From Actinomyces slackii (GTDB lineage Bacteria; Actinomycetota; Actinomycetes; Actinomycetales; Actinomycetaceae), in contig NZ_LR134363.1 of assembly GCF_900637295.1 (NCBI RefSeq), forward strand, positions 2,728,001-2,792,000: a DNA stretch of 64,000 nt. Reading direction: 5' to 3'. Shown piece by piece: positions 54,297 to 62,673 of this stretch. Under the pieces are notes generated by a model that was given only the letters and a program-made list of their open reading frames with translations, searched no databases and had not been told where the DNA came from. The stretch's first letter is position 1, and each line of letters starts with the position of its first letter. A program made the position numbers and the translations under genes.

Positions 54297-54686
54297 TCAG
54301 CCCTCGACGGCCTTGCCGTGCTGAGGCGACCTGGCCTTGGCCCTGCGCGCCTCCTGGCGCCGTGCCTCGAACTCCTGGGCCCGGGTCCGGGCCGAGCCCG
54401 TGGCCCGCTCCGTGGTGTCCAGGGCCTTGTCAACGACGTCGACCAGGCCCTGGAAGGACTCCGTGCGGGTGTAGGCCGAGGGGCCCTCCCGGGTCATGAG
54501 ATCACTGAGACGGGCCTCGGGGGACACCACCTCGACGTCATCCTCATCCTTGTTGCGAGCATCCTGGACCAGGCCGCGAATGCGGGCGGGCCAGGTTCTG
54601 ATCGGGTAGCGGTCCGCGACGACCAGGCCGAGAACGAGTAGCCCGACCGCGGAGACGATGGCAAGGGGAATGATCATGGCGCCCAT
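54297..54686 (-). CDS. Hypothetical single-span membrane protein
   Basis: About 129 aa: one N-terminal membrane helix (MIIPLAIVSAVGLLVLGLVV) and a charged cytoplasmic part ending in an Arg/Lys/Glu-rich helix likely to form a coiled coil (residues 85-125). No family recognised. Located between smc and ftsY. ATG 54686 or 54677 could start it; neither has a clear ribosome site. The 254 bases upstream, to the smc stop, are less GC-rich and show nothing else. Confidence 0.65.
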   Translation of the reverse strand: MGAMIIPLAIVSAVGLLVLGLVVADRYPIRTWPARIRGLVQDARNKDEDDVEVVSPEARLSDLMTREGPSAYTRTESFQGLVDVVDKALDTTERATGSARTRAQEFEARRQEARRAKARSPQHGKAVEG

Positions 54687-54940
54687 AGGCTGGATTCTGC
54701 ACTGATCGCAGTCAAAACCCAAGCCTTACGCACCGATGTCATGCAATAGACAGCCGATCCTGATAAATCCCTGACCTCTGGGTTGGCCACGCCTGAGTAA
54801 CGGCGCGGACCTTCCAGCGTTTGAAGACCTTGCGCTCAGGCCACCCTCAGCGCCCGGGGCGAGAGGGCCGCAGCGCCCCCAGATGGCACGGCACCCGTGT
54901 CTATGGGCGTCCCGCATGTCGGGATCGCCGACTCACCGGC

Positions 54941-57900
54941 TCACCGGCTCGCCAGGCGCTGCGAGACGGCCTTGGTCACGCCCTCGCGCATGGTGATGCC
55001 GTAGAGGGCGTCGGCCACCTCCATGGTGCGCTTCTGGTGGGTGATGATGATCAGCTGGCTGGAGGCCCGCAGCTCGGTGAAGATCTCCAGCAGTCGCCCC
55101 AGATTCGTGTCATCCAGGGCGGCCTCGACCTCATCCATGACGTAGAAGGGCGAGGGCCGGGCCTTGAAGATCGCGACCAGGAGCGCCACGGCCGCCAGGG
55201 ACCTCTCCCCTCCTGACAGCAGGGAGAGGCGCTTGACCTTCTTGCCCGCGGGCCGGGCCTCGATGTCGATGCCCGTGGTCAGCATGTCACCGGGATCGGT
55301 GAGCACCAGGCGGCCCTCGCCGCCGGGGAAAAGGCGGTCGAAGACTCCGGCGAACTCCCGGGCGGTGTCCTCGAAGGCCTGGGCGAAGGCCTCCTGGACG
55401 CGGGCGTCGATCTCCTCGACGATGCTCAGGAGGTCATCGCGCGAGCGCTTGAGATCGGCCAGCTGCTCGGCCAGGAACTGGTGGCGCTGCTCCAGGGCGG
55501 CGTGCTCCTCCAGCGCCAGGGGGTTGACCTTGCCCAGGCGGGCCAGGTCCTTGGTGGCCTTGGCCAGGCGCCTCTCCTGCTCGGCGCGCGCGTAGGGCCG
55601 TCCGGGGCCCGCGGCGCCGGCAGGCCGCTTAGAGGGGTCCTGGGCCTGCCCGTCCTCATCGTCGTCCTGCTCCTGGCCGACCTCGGGCACGGGCATATGC
55701 GGCCCGTACTCCTCCACCAGTGCCTCGATCTCCAGGCCCAGCTCGTTCATGGCCCGCTCCGTCAGGGCCTCCAGGCGCATGCGCTGCTCGGCTCTGGCGA
55801 CCTCCTCGCGGTGGGCCGCATCGGTCAGGCTCGCCAGCTCCTTGGCCAGGACGTCGATCTCCTCACGGATCCCGGCGGTGGCCTCCATGGCCCGGGAGCG
55901 CTCAGCCTCGATGGAGCTGCGCTCGTCGGCCGCCTCCTGGGCCCAGGCCCTGGCGGCCTCGGCCACCGCCCGGGCCTGGTCGCGCACATGCGTGGCAGCC
56001 TGGGCCTGCGCGGCGCGGGCCGCCGCCGCCCGGGCCGCTTCCTGACGGTGCTCGCGCTCCCTGCGGGCAGCGGCCCGAAGGGACTCCGCCCGGCCCTTGC
56101 TGGAGCGCTCGCGCTCCTCGGCCGTGCGCAGCGCCAGTCGCGCCTCGGTCTCCGCCGAGCGGGCCTGGCGGGCCTGGTCGGAGGCCTCGTCCCTGGCCCG
56201 CCGTGCCTCATCCACCCGGGCCTCCAGATCCCCACCGGTGGGTCCGCCGATCTGATCGGGCCCGCCCGCGGCGCCCTGCTCAATCTGCGCCAGGGCGGTG
56301 GTGGCCGCGGCGAGCTCGGCCCTGCGCTGGGCGGCCTCGGACTCGGCGCGCTGAAGGACCCGCTCGGCCCGGCCCGTCTCCTCACCGGCGGCATGGGCCG
56401 CCGAGGTCAGGCGCGCCATGGCCTCGGCGGCGCGCGCCGCCTGCGCATCGGCCTGGCGCAGCGCCGCCAGGGCCTGGGAGACCTCCAGGCGCGCGGACTC
56501 CTCCTGGGCCCGGGCCGACTCCAGGGCGGCGTCGGCGGCCGACTCCGCCTGCGATGCGGCCTGGGCCTCGGCCTGGGCCTCGTCGTGGGCGGCGGAGAGC
56601 TCCAGGACCGAGGAGGAGCCCCGCCCGGCCCCCGCCACCCATCCGGGGGCCAGGACCTCACCCGCCCGGGTGGCCACCACCGCATGCGGGTCCGCCTCCC
56701 TCAGGCGGTGAGCGGAGGGGAGGTCGGCCACCACCCACGCCCCCGCCAGGAGGTGGGCGATCACCGGGGCCAGTCCCGGCTGCGTCGTGCTCACCAGGCC
56801 GGCCGCCGCCAGCGCTCCAGCAGAGTCGGCCTCCGGCTCGGGGGCGGCGGCATCGGGCGCATCAGGCGCGCCGGGCACAGCGGGCACATCGTCACCGCTG
56901 ACCACCAGGCGCACGGCGCCGCTGTCATGGCTCCGCGCCTGCTCCAGGGCGCCGCGGGCGGCCTGAGGGCCCAGGGCCAGGCCCGCCCCGGCCAGCTCGC
57001 GCAGCAGGGCGGCCACCGCGTTCTCCCAGCCCCGCTCCACGCTCAGGTGCTCGGCGAGCGGGCCCGCCAGTCCCTCGACTCCCGCCTCCAGGAGCGCGGC
57101 GGTGCCGTCCTGGCTGCGCAGGGACAGGGCCAGGGTGTCTCGTCGGGATGTCCAGGTGGCCCGGTCGGAGGCGGCCTCGCGACGGGCATCGGTGGCCTGG
57201 GCCACCGCCTCGCGGGCCGCGGCCAGCTCCTGGGTGGCGCGCTCGTGGTCGGCGGCGGCCCTGGCGGCCTCGGCGGCCTCGGGGCGGGCCTCGTCCCTGC
57301 CCGGGGCCTGGTCCTGCCCGCCGGCCGCCTCCAGCGCGGCCAGGGCCTCCTCCTCGCGCTGGCGGGCCTCGGCCAGGGCGGCCTGGGCCTGCTCCAGTGC
57401 CGACTGGGATGCCTCATGCCGGCTGCGGGCCGAGGCCAGGCGCCCTCCCGCCCGGGCCAGGGTCTCGCGGTGCTCGGCCTGCTGACGCTGCGCGGCGCTC
57501 AGCGCCTGCTCGGCGGCCCTCTCCTGCTCCTCGGCCTCCTGGCGCTCTCGCGCGGCGTCCCCCAGGGCGCTGCGCGCGGCCTCCCGAGCATCGGCCAGCT
57601 CGGCCTCCTCCTCGGCGGCCGACTCGGCGCGGCGCTCCAGCTCCTCGGGGTCGGTTCCCTGGGCGGGGGCGGGGGCGGCGGCCAGGAGGCGCACCCGCTC
57701 GGAGGCCACCTCGGCCAGTGATCCCAGGGACTGGGCGGCCCCGGTCAGCTCCTCCCACACCGCCGTGGCGCGCGTCAGGCGCTGGGCCGAGGTGGTCTCG
57801 ACGGCGGCCAGCTCGGCCAGGCGCGCCCGGGCGGCGGCCTCGGCGGCCTCGGTGGCCTGGCGGCGGGCGGCCAGGGCCGTGGAGTCCTCCTGGCCCGCCT

Positions 57901-58624
57901 CCAGCAGGGAGAGGGCCTGGACGACGTCGTCGGCCAGGAGACGGGCCGAGGCATCGCGAACCTCGACCTGGATGGAGCGGGCCCGCCGGGCGACGGCGGC
58001 CTGGCGGGCCAGCGGCCCCAGCTGGCGGCGCAGCTCCTGGGCCAGGTCGGCCACGCGCGCCAGGTCGGCCGCCATGGACTCCAGCTTGCGCAGGGCCCGC
58101 TCCTTGCGCTTGCGGTGCTTGAGGACCCCGGCCGCCTCCTCGATGAAGCCGCGGCGGTCCTCGGGCGTGGCCGACAGGACGGCGTCGAGCTGGCCCTGCC
58201 CCACGATGACGTGCATCTGACGCCCCAGGCCCGTGTCGCTCAGGAGCTCCTGGACATCCAGGAGGCGGCACTGGGTGCCGTTGATCCGGTACTCACTGCC
58301 CCCGCCGCGGAACAGGGTGCGGGTGATGGTGACCTCGGTGTAGTCGATGGGCAGGACGCCGTCGGCGTTGTCGATGGTCAAAGAGACCTCGGCGCGCCCC
58401 AGGGCCGGGCGCGAGCCCGCGCCGGCGAAGATGACATCCGCCATGGACCCGCCGCGCAGATTCTTGGCGCCCTGCTCGCCCATCACCCAGGTCAGCGCAT
58501 CCACCACATTCGACTTGCCCGAGCCGTTGGGCCCCACCACGGCGGTGATGCCCGGCTCCAGGCGGAGGGTGGTCGACGAGGCGAAGGACTTGAATCCCTT
58601 GATCATCAACGTTTTGAGATGCAC
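54941..58624 (-). CDS. smc: Chromosome segregation ATPase SMC
   Basis: 1,227 aa condensin subunit. N-terminal head: VHLKTLMIKGFKSFASST and Walker A GPNGSGKSN. Two long coiled coils rich in Ala, Glu, Arg and Gln surround a hinge (around ERGWENAVAALLREL and VVADLPSAHRL). C-terminal head: signature LSGGERSLAAVALL and Walker B FYVMDEVEAALDD. GTG 58624 is preferred since homologues begin HLK; an ATG lies eight codons upstream. It lies upstream of ftsY, the common order. Confidence 0.95.
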   Translation of the reverse strand: MHLKTLMIKGFKSFASSTTLRLEPGITAVVGPNGSGKSNVVDALTWVMGEQGAKNLRGGSMADVIFAGAGSRPALGRAEVSLTIDNADGVLPIDYTEVTITRTLFRGGGSEYRINGTQCRLLDVQELLSDTGLGRQMHVIVGQGQLDAVLSATPEDRRGFIEEAAGVLKHRKRKERALRKLESMAADLARVADLAQELRRQLGPLARQAAVARRARSIQVEVRDASARLLADDVVQALSLLEAGQEDSTALAARRQATEAAEAAARARLAELAAVETTSAQRLTRATAVWEELTGAAQSLGSLAEVASERVRLLAAAPAPAQGTDPEELERRAESAAEEEAELADAREAARSALGDAARERQEAEEQERAAEQALSAAQRQQAEHRETLARAGGRLASARSRHEASQSALEQAQAALAEARQREEEALAALEAAGGQDQAPGRDEARPEAAEAARAAADHERATQELAAAREAVAQATDARREAASDRATWTSRRDTLALSLRSQDGTAALLEAGVEGLAGPLAEHLSVERGWENAVAALLRELAGAGLALGPQAARGALEQARSHDSGAVRLVVSGDDVPAVPGAPDAPDAAAPEPEADSAGALAAAGLVSTTQPGLAPVIAHLLAGAWVVADLPSAHRLREADPHAVVATRAGEVLAPGWVAGAGRGSSSVLELSAAHDEAQAEAQAASQAESAADAALESARAQEESARLEVSQALAALRQADAQAARAAEAMARLTSAAHAAGEETGRAERVLQRAESEAAQRRAELAAATTALAQIEQGAAGGPDQIGGPTGGDLEARVDEARRARDEASDQARQARSAETEARLALRTAEERERSSKGRAESLRAAARREREHRQEAARAAAARAAQAQAATHVRDQARAVAEAARAWAQEAADERSSIEAERSRAMEATAGIREEIDVLAKELASLTDAAHREEVARAEQRMRLEALTERAMNELGLEIEALVEEYGPHMPVPEVGQEQDDDEDGQAQDPSKRPAGAAGPGRPYARAEQERRLAKATKDLARLGKVNPLALEEHAALEQRHQFLAEQLADLKRSRDDLLSIVEEIDARVQEAFAQAFEDTAREFAGVFDRLFPGGEGRLVLTDPGDMLTTGIDIEARPAGKKVKRLSLLSGGERSLAAVALLVAIFKARPSPFYVMDEVEAALDDTNLGRLLEIFTELRASSQLIIITHQKRTMEVADALYGITMREGVTKAVSQRLASR

Positions 58625-58849
58625 GGGAACCACGATATCGGCTCCCACTGCCCGGCGCTGCGCCCCACGCCCTGGCCCCCGGCGCGCCCGCGCATCCCTG
58701 GCGGGCGCCGTCTCCCCAGGGCCCCGATGCCGGTCGTGACCACGGCACAGGATCGCGCAGGAGGTTTGACAAGCACATGCGGGTCGCTCAGACTTTCCAG
58801 GCCCCTGGCGCTGGGATTCGGCGCCGCCTGTCAGGACCTCGGGAGCGCC

Positions 58850-59776
58850 ATGCTCACAATCTCGGCACTGTCCAAGAGACTCGCCGCGGTGCAGGCCCTC
58901 GATGGCCTGTCCCTCGACCTGCGGGCCGGGGAGCTCGTGGGCCTCGTGGGCGCCAGCGGCGCCGGGAAGTCCACCACCATGCGCCTCATCATGGGCTCAT
59001 TGGCGCCCGACGCCGGCTCCCTGACCTGGATGGGCCGTCCGATCGACGCCGCCGCGCGCCGTCGCTTCGGCTACATGCCCCAGGAGCGCGGCCTCTACCC
59101 CCGCATGACGGTGGTCGAGCAGCTGACCTACCTGGCCCGGATCCACGGCCTGGGCGCCCGGGCGGCCGCGGAGTCGGCCGCCACCTGGATCGAGCGCCTG
59201 GGGCTGGAGGCGCGCCGCGGCACGGAGATCCAGCGGCTCTCCCCCGGCGATCAGCAGCGCGTCCAGCTCGCGGCCGCCCTGGTGGCCGACCCCGAGCTGC
59301 TGATCCTCGATGATCCCTTCTCCGGAGCCGATCCCCTCACCCAGGACATCATGAGCCAGGTCCTCCATGAGCGCGCCCGAGCCGGAGTTCCGGCGCTCGT
59401 CTCCTCCCACCGGCTCGAGGTGGTCGAGCGCCTGTGCGACCGCGTGGCCATCATCCGTCAGGGCCGCCTGGTGGCCGATGGCACCGCCGCCCAGCTCCGG
59501 GCCTCCACCGAGCCGCGGTGGCGGGCGGTCGTGGAGCCCGAGCCCCGCGCCGTCCCCCACGATCCCAGCGCCCTGGCCTCCCTCCCCCACGCGCGCGCGG
59601 AGCGCAGCGCCGAGGGCCGCCTGATCCTGACCGCGGGCGGCCCGGATGAGCAGGCGCTCCTGGCCGTGGCCCAGCGCCTGGGCACGGTGCGCGAGCTGGG
59701 CCCCGTGCGCCGCCCCCTGGACGAGATCTTCCGCGAGGCCCTGGCCGCTCCCCATCCCGACAAGGACTCCCCGTGA
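58850..59776 (+). CDS. ABC transporter ATP-binding protein (NatA-like)
   Basis: 308 aa. Walker A GASGAGKSTT, signature-like LSPGDQQRVQLAAALV (G where GQ is usual), Walker B LLILDDPFSGADP, His in SSHRLEVVERL. The D/E after Walker B is Asp instead of the usual Glu (LDDP), which may slow hydrolysis. C-terminal region of about 90 residues. GGGAG precedes ATG 58850 by five bases. Coupled to the permease by GTGA. Divergent from smc. Confidence 0.87.
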   Translation: MLTISALSKRLAAVQALDGLSLDLRAGELVGLVGASGAGKSTTMRLIMGSLAPDAGSLTWMGRPIDAAARRRFGYMPQERGLYPRMTVVEQLTYLARIHGLGARAAAESAATWIERLGLEARRGTEIQRLSPGDQQRVQLAAALVADPELLILDDPFSGADPLTQDIMSQVLHERARAGVPALVSSHRLEVVERLCDRVAIIRQGRLVADGTAAQLRASTEPRWRAVVEPEPRAVPHDPSALASLPHARAERSAEGRLILTAGGPDEQALLAVAQRLGTVRELGPVRRPLDEIFREALAAPHPDKDSP

Positions 59777-61161
59777 CGTCATCTCCTCCCGATTCCCCCG
59801 AAGCCCCCGACTCCCCCTGCTCTCCGGGCTCCCCCGGCGCTCCCGGCTCGACGACGCCGGTGCCCGGCGCGGCGGGGCCCGGCGACGACGCCCCCTCCGG
59901 AGCCCAGGGCGCTCACGCCCTGGGCCTGCGCGAGGAGATCATGCTGGTCGCCGGCCGTGAGCTGCGCGTCCTGCTGCTGCGGCGCTCCTCAATCGTCTCC
60001 ATGATCATCGTGCTGGTGCTCACCGTCGGCGGGATCCTCACGACCAGTGCCGTGATCGGAGGCGGGCAGGGGCCCTACCGGGTGGGCGTGCACGGCGCCG
60101 AGCCCCGGGTCGTGGCGGGGCTGGACCGGGTGGTGGACTCCCGGGGCGAGCCCGTCGAGGCGGTGGCCCTGGCCGGGGTCGAGCCGGCCGCGGCCCTTCA
60201 GGAGGATGCCCCCGAGGGCTCGGCCGTGGACATGGTCCTGGACCTGAGCGGGACCAGGCCTGTGCTCCTGGTGCGCGGGCGGGCCGATGAGACCGTGGTC
60301 TCGGGCATCACGGCGCTGGCCCGGCAGGCGGCTCTGAGCGAGCAGATCGCCTCCCTGGGAGGGGACCCGGCCCGGGTCTCCTCCACCCTGACCAAGGCCA
60401 CCCCCACGGTCGAGGTGCTGGACGCCGACGCCCGGGACTCCGCCGAGCTCCCCGCTCGCTACGCGATCCTCATGGTCATGGATCTGCTGGTCATGCTCGC
60501 CCTCATGGGCGGGGGCCAGGTCATCGCCATGGGTGTGGTCCAGGAGAAGTCCAGCCGCATCGTGGAGATCCTCCTGGCCTGCGTGCGCCCCGCCTCCCTG
60601 CTGGCGGGCAAGACGATCGGCGTGGGCATCGCCGTCGTCGTGAGCCTGGGGGGCATTGGGGTGGCGGGGGCGCTGGCTGCCGCGGCCACGGATCTGCTGT
60701 CGCCCACCACGGTCCGACTGGATGCCATCGTCCTGGCGATGCTGGTGTGGATGGTGGTCGGCCACGCCATCTATGCGGTGACCTTCGCCGCGGCGGCCTC
60801 GCTGGTCAGCCGCCGGGAGGACCTCAGGGCGGTCACGATGCCCCTGGTGGCCCTGATGACGATCGCCTACACCCTGACCATCGTCATGGCCCTGGGGGAT
60901 CCTGACCAGCCGGTCCTGCGGGCGCTGTCCTACCTGCCGCCCCTCGCGCCCTTCATGATGCCCGGGCGCCTGGTGCTGGGCGCCTCCTCCTGGGCTGACC
61001 AGCTCATCGCCCTGGTCATCGCCCTGGCCTTCCTGCCGGCGCTGGTGCGCGTGGCGGCGGAGGTCTACACCCGGGCCGTGACCCGCATGGGCGCCCGGGT
61101 GCCGTTGCGGGAGGCCCTGGGCGCCCTGGGCTCCAGCGAATCGACGAGCGCCGAGCGCTGA
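59773..61161 (+). CDS. ABC-2 type permease (NatB-like)
   Basis: 462 aa. A Pro/Gly/Ala-rich cytoplasmic N-terminus of about 55 residues, one membrane span, a large outside domain of about 140 residues, then five more spans. VQEKSSRIVEILLACVRPASLLAGK (a contiguous family motif, shown in part) is typical of NatB/YhaP-like exporter subunits. GTG start overlaps the ATPase stop. Partner of the preceding gene. Confidence 0.87.
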   Translation: MTSSPPDSPEAPDSPCSPGSPGAPGSTTPVPGAAGPGDDAPSGAQGAHALGLREEIMLVAGRELRVLLLRRSSIVSMIIVLVLTVGGILTTSAVIGGGQGPYRVGVHGAEPRVVAGLDRVVDSRGEPVEAVALAGVEPAAALQEDAPEGSAVDMVLDLSGTRPVLLVRGRADETVVSGITALARQAALSEQIASLGGDPARVSSTLTKATPTVEVLDADARDSAELPARYAILMVMDLLVMLALMGGGQVIAMGVVQEKSSRIVEILLACVRPASLLAGKTIGVGIAVVVSLGGIGVAGALAAAATDLLSPTTVRLDAIVLAMLVWMVVGHAIYAVTFAAAASLVSRREDLRAVTMPLVALMTIAYTLTIVMALGDPDQPVLRALSYLPPLAPFMMPGRLVLGASSWADQLIALVIALAFLPALVRVAAEVYTRAVTRMGARVPLREALGALGSSESTSAER

Positions 61162-61175
61162 GTCCCGGACGACTC

Positions 61176-61210
61176 AGGCGCCCCGGCGGGCAGGCACAGC
61201 CGGGGCGCCT
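61176..61210. terminator. Bidirectional terminator between ABC permease and ndk
   Basis: AGGCGCCCCGGC (61176-61187) pairs with GCCGGGGCGCCT (61199-61210). An overlapping alternative pairing, GGCGGGCAGGC with GCCTGCCCGCC, uses the loop and the bases after it, so two exclusive hairpins can form. It lies between convergent genes. Confidence 0.78.
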
Positions 61211-61233
61211 GCCCGCCGGCTCGGTCACACGGC

Positions 61234-61671
61234 TCAGCGCGCCAGCTCGGGGAACCAGATGGCGATCTCGCGCTCGGCGGAGTCATCGCTGTCCGAGCCG
61301 TGCACGAGGTTCTCGATCACCGCGGTGCCCCAGTCCCGGCCCAGGTCCCCGCGGATGGTGCCGGGGGCCGCCGCGGTGGGGTCCGTGGGTCCCATGAGGC
61401 TGCGCACGCCCTCGACGACGCGCTGGCCCTCGGCGACCGCGGCCACGACGGGCCCGGAGGTCATGTACTCCACGATCCCTGGGTAGAAGGGCTTGTCCAC
61501 GTGCTCGGCGTAGTGCTCGGCCAGGAGCTCGGGCGTGGGGGTGGTCACCCGCAGGGCGGTCAGCCCATAGCCCTTGGCCTCGATGCGCCGCAGGATCTCA
61601 CCGGTCAGGCGGCGGGTGACGGCGTCGGGCTTGATGAGGATGAGGATGCGCCCGGGGGCGGTTGCGGTCAT
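61234..61671 (-). CDS. ndk: Nucleoside diphosphate kinase
   Basis: 145 aa. Transfers the gamma phosphate of ATP to NDPs through a phospho-His. LILIKPDAVTRRLTGEILRR at the N-terminus, GPVVAAVAEG, and the active-site HGSDSDDSAEREIAIWF are all present. AAAGGACC precedes the ATG. Convergent with the ABC permease. Confidence 0.96.
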   Translation of the reverse strand: MTATAPGRILILIKPDAVTRRLTGEILRRIEAKGYGLTALRVTTPTPELLAEHYAEHVDKPFYPGIVEYMTSGPVVAAVAEGQRVVEGVRSLMGPTDPTAAAPGTIRGDLGRDWGTAVIENLVHGSDSDDSAEREIAIWFPELAR

Positions 61672-61868
61672 GGGTGGTCCTTTCAGGCCTTATCAGGGAT
61701 GGTCGTGGAGGAATGGTGCGCGCCACTGGGGCATCCCCGCAAGTGCTCGACGGCGCGCCTGGCCCACCGCCATGGCGCAGCCGTGGTTAGGTGTGCGCGC
61801 AGGCCGCATCGGATCGGCTCGGCGCCGATCCGCTCCGGCCGCCCCGCACGCCCCAGGAGGATGCCGCC

Positions 61869-62597
61869 ATGGCGCAGGCCAAGTACGACCAGATCTTCCA
61901 GGCCCTGCGCTCCCGGATCGAGTCCGGCCACTACGGCTACCTGGACTTCCTGCCCTCGGAGAACGCGGTGGCCCGGGAGTTCGACACCACGCGTAACACG
62001 GTGCGCAAGGCGATCGCCCTGCTGGTGGCCCAGGGCCTGGTCCAGACCATGCAGGGACGGGGCGTCCAGGTGATCCGGCGGCCGCGCCCGGCCTCGACCT
62101 TCACCATCGGGGGGATCGAGTCCATGACGGAGGCCGTCTCCCGCCTGGGCATCGCGCTGAGCACCCACATGATCTGCCTGGAGACCGCCACGGTCGATGA
62201 CGATCTGGCCGAGCGCAGCGGGCTGGCGGCGGGGGCCCGGGTCACGGTCTTCGAGCGGCTGCGGCTGCTCGACGACGTCCCCCTGATCATGGACCGCAGC
62301 TGCTTCCTGACCGAGATGGTCCCGGGGCTCAGCCCCCAGATCGTGGAGTCCTCCGTGTACCGCTACATCGAGGGCGAGTTGGGGCTGCGCGTGGCCACGG
62401 CCAGCCGGGAGGTCCGGGTCGAGCCGGCCACCGCCCAGGACCGGCGCCTCCTGCACCTGGCGGGGATGGACTGCGTGGTCGTGGTCTCCTCCACGGTCTT
62501 CGACTCCTCGGGGACGCCCTTCGAGTACACCGTCTCGCGCCACTCCCCAGTGGACTTCGCCTTCCAGACCACCGCCCACCGGCTCCCGAGCCCCTGA
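61869..62597 (+). CDS. treR: GntR/HutC-family repressor, TreR-like
   Basis: 242 aa. N-terminal GntR winged helix: YDQIFQALRSRIESGHYGYL, LPSENAVAREFDTTRNTVRKA (in pieces), GLVQTMQGRGVQVI; C-terminal UTRA ligand domain with ERLRLLDDVPLIMDRS and EYTVSRHSP. The pattern fits the trehalose-6-phosphate repressors of Firmicutes and actinobacteria. Convergent with a PTS permease of the trehalose/sucrose class, which supports that assignment. An upstream GTG-rich frame is ignored. Confidence 0.8.
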   Translation: MAQAKYDQIFQALRSRIESGHYGYLDFLPSENAVAREFDTTRNTVRKAIALLVAQGLVQTMQGRGVQVIRRPRPASTFTIGGIESMTEAVSRLGIALSTHMICLETATVDDDLAERSGLAAGARVTVFERLRLLDDVPLIMDRSCFLTEMVPGLSPQIVESSVYRYIEGELGLRVATASREVRVEPATAQDRRLLHLAGMDCVVVVSSTVFDSSGTPFEYTVSRHSPVDFAFQTTAHRLPSP

Positions 62598-62615
62598 GTG
62601 GCCGGGTCGAGCGCC

Positions 62616-62648
62616 GGTGCCCGGCGCCGCCAAGGCGGGCCGGGCACC
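62616..62648. terminator. Bidirectional terminator between treR and the PTS gene
   Basis: GGTGCCCGGC pairs with GCCGGGCACC; the inside CCGCC/GGCGG segment extends the stem. Located between convergent stops. Confidence 0.8.
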
Positions 62649-62673
62649 ATCAGGAGGCGCATGCGCGCCGGGG

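Noticed and set aside
55481-57721. A 746-codon + strand frame opposite smc
   Set aside because: Low-complexity Gly/Leu/Arg translation mirroring SMC coiled-coil codons; no start context and no domains.
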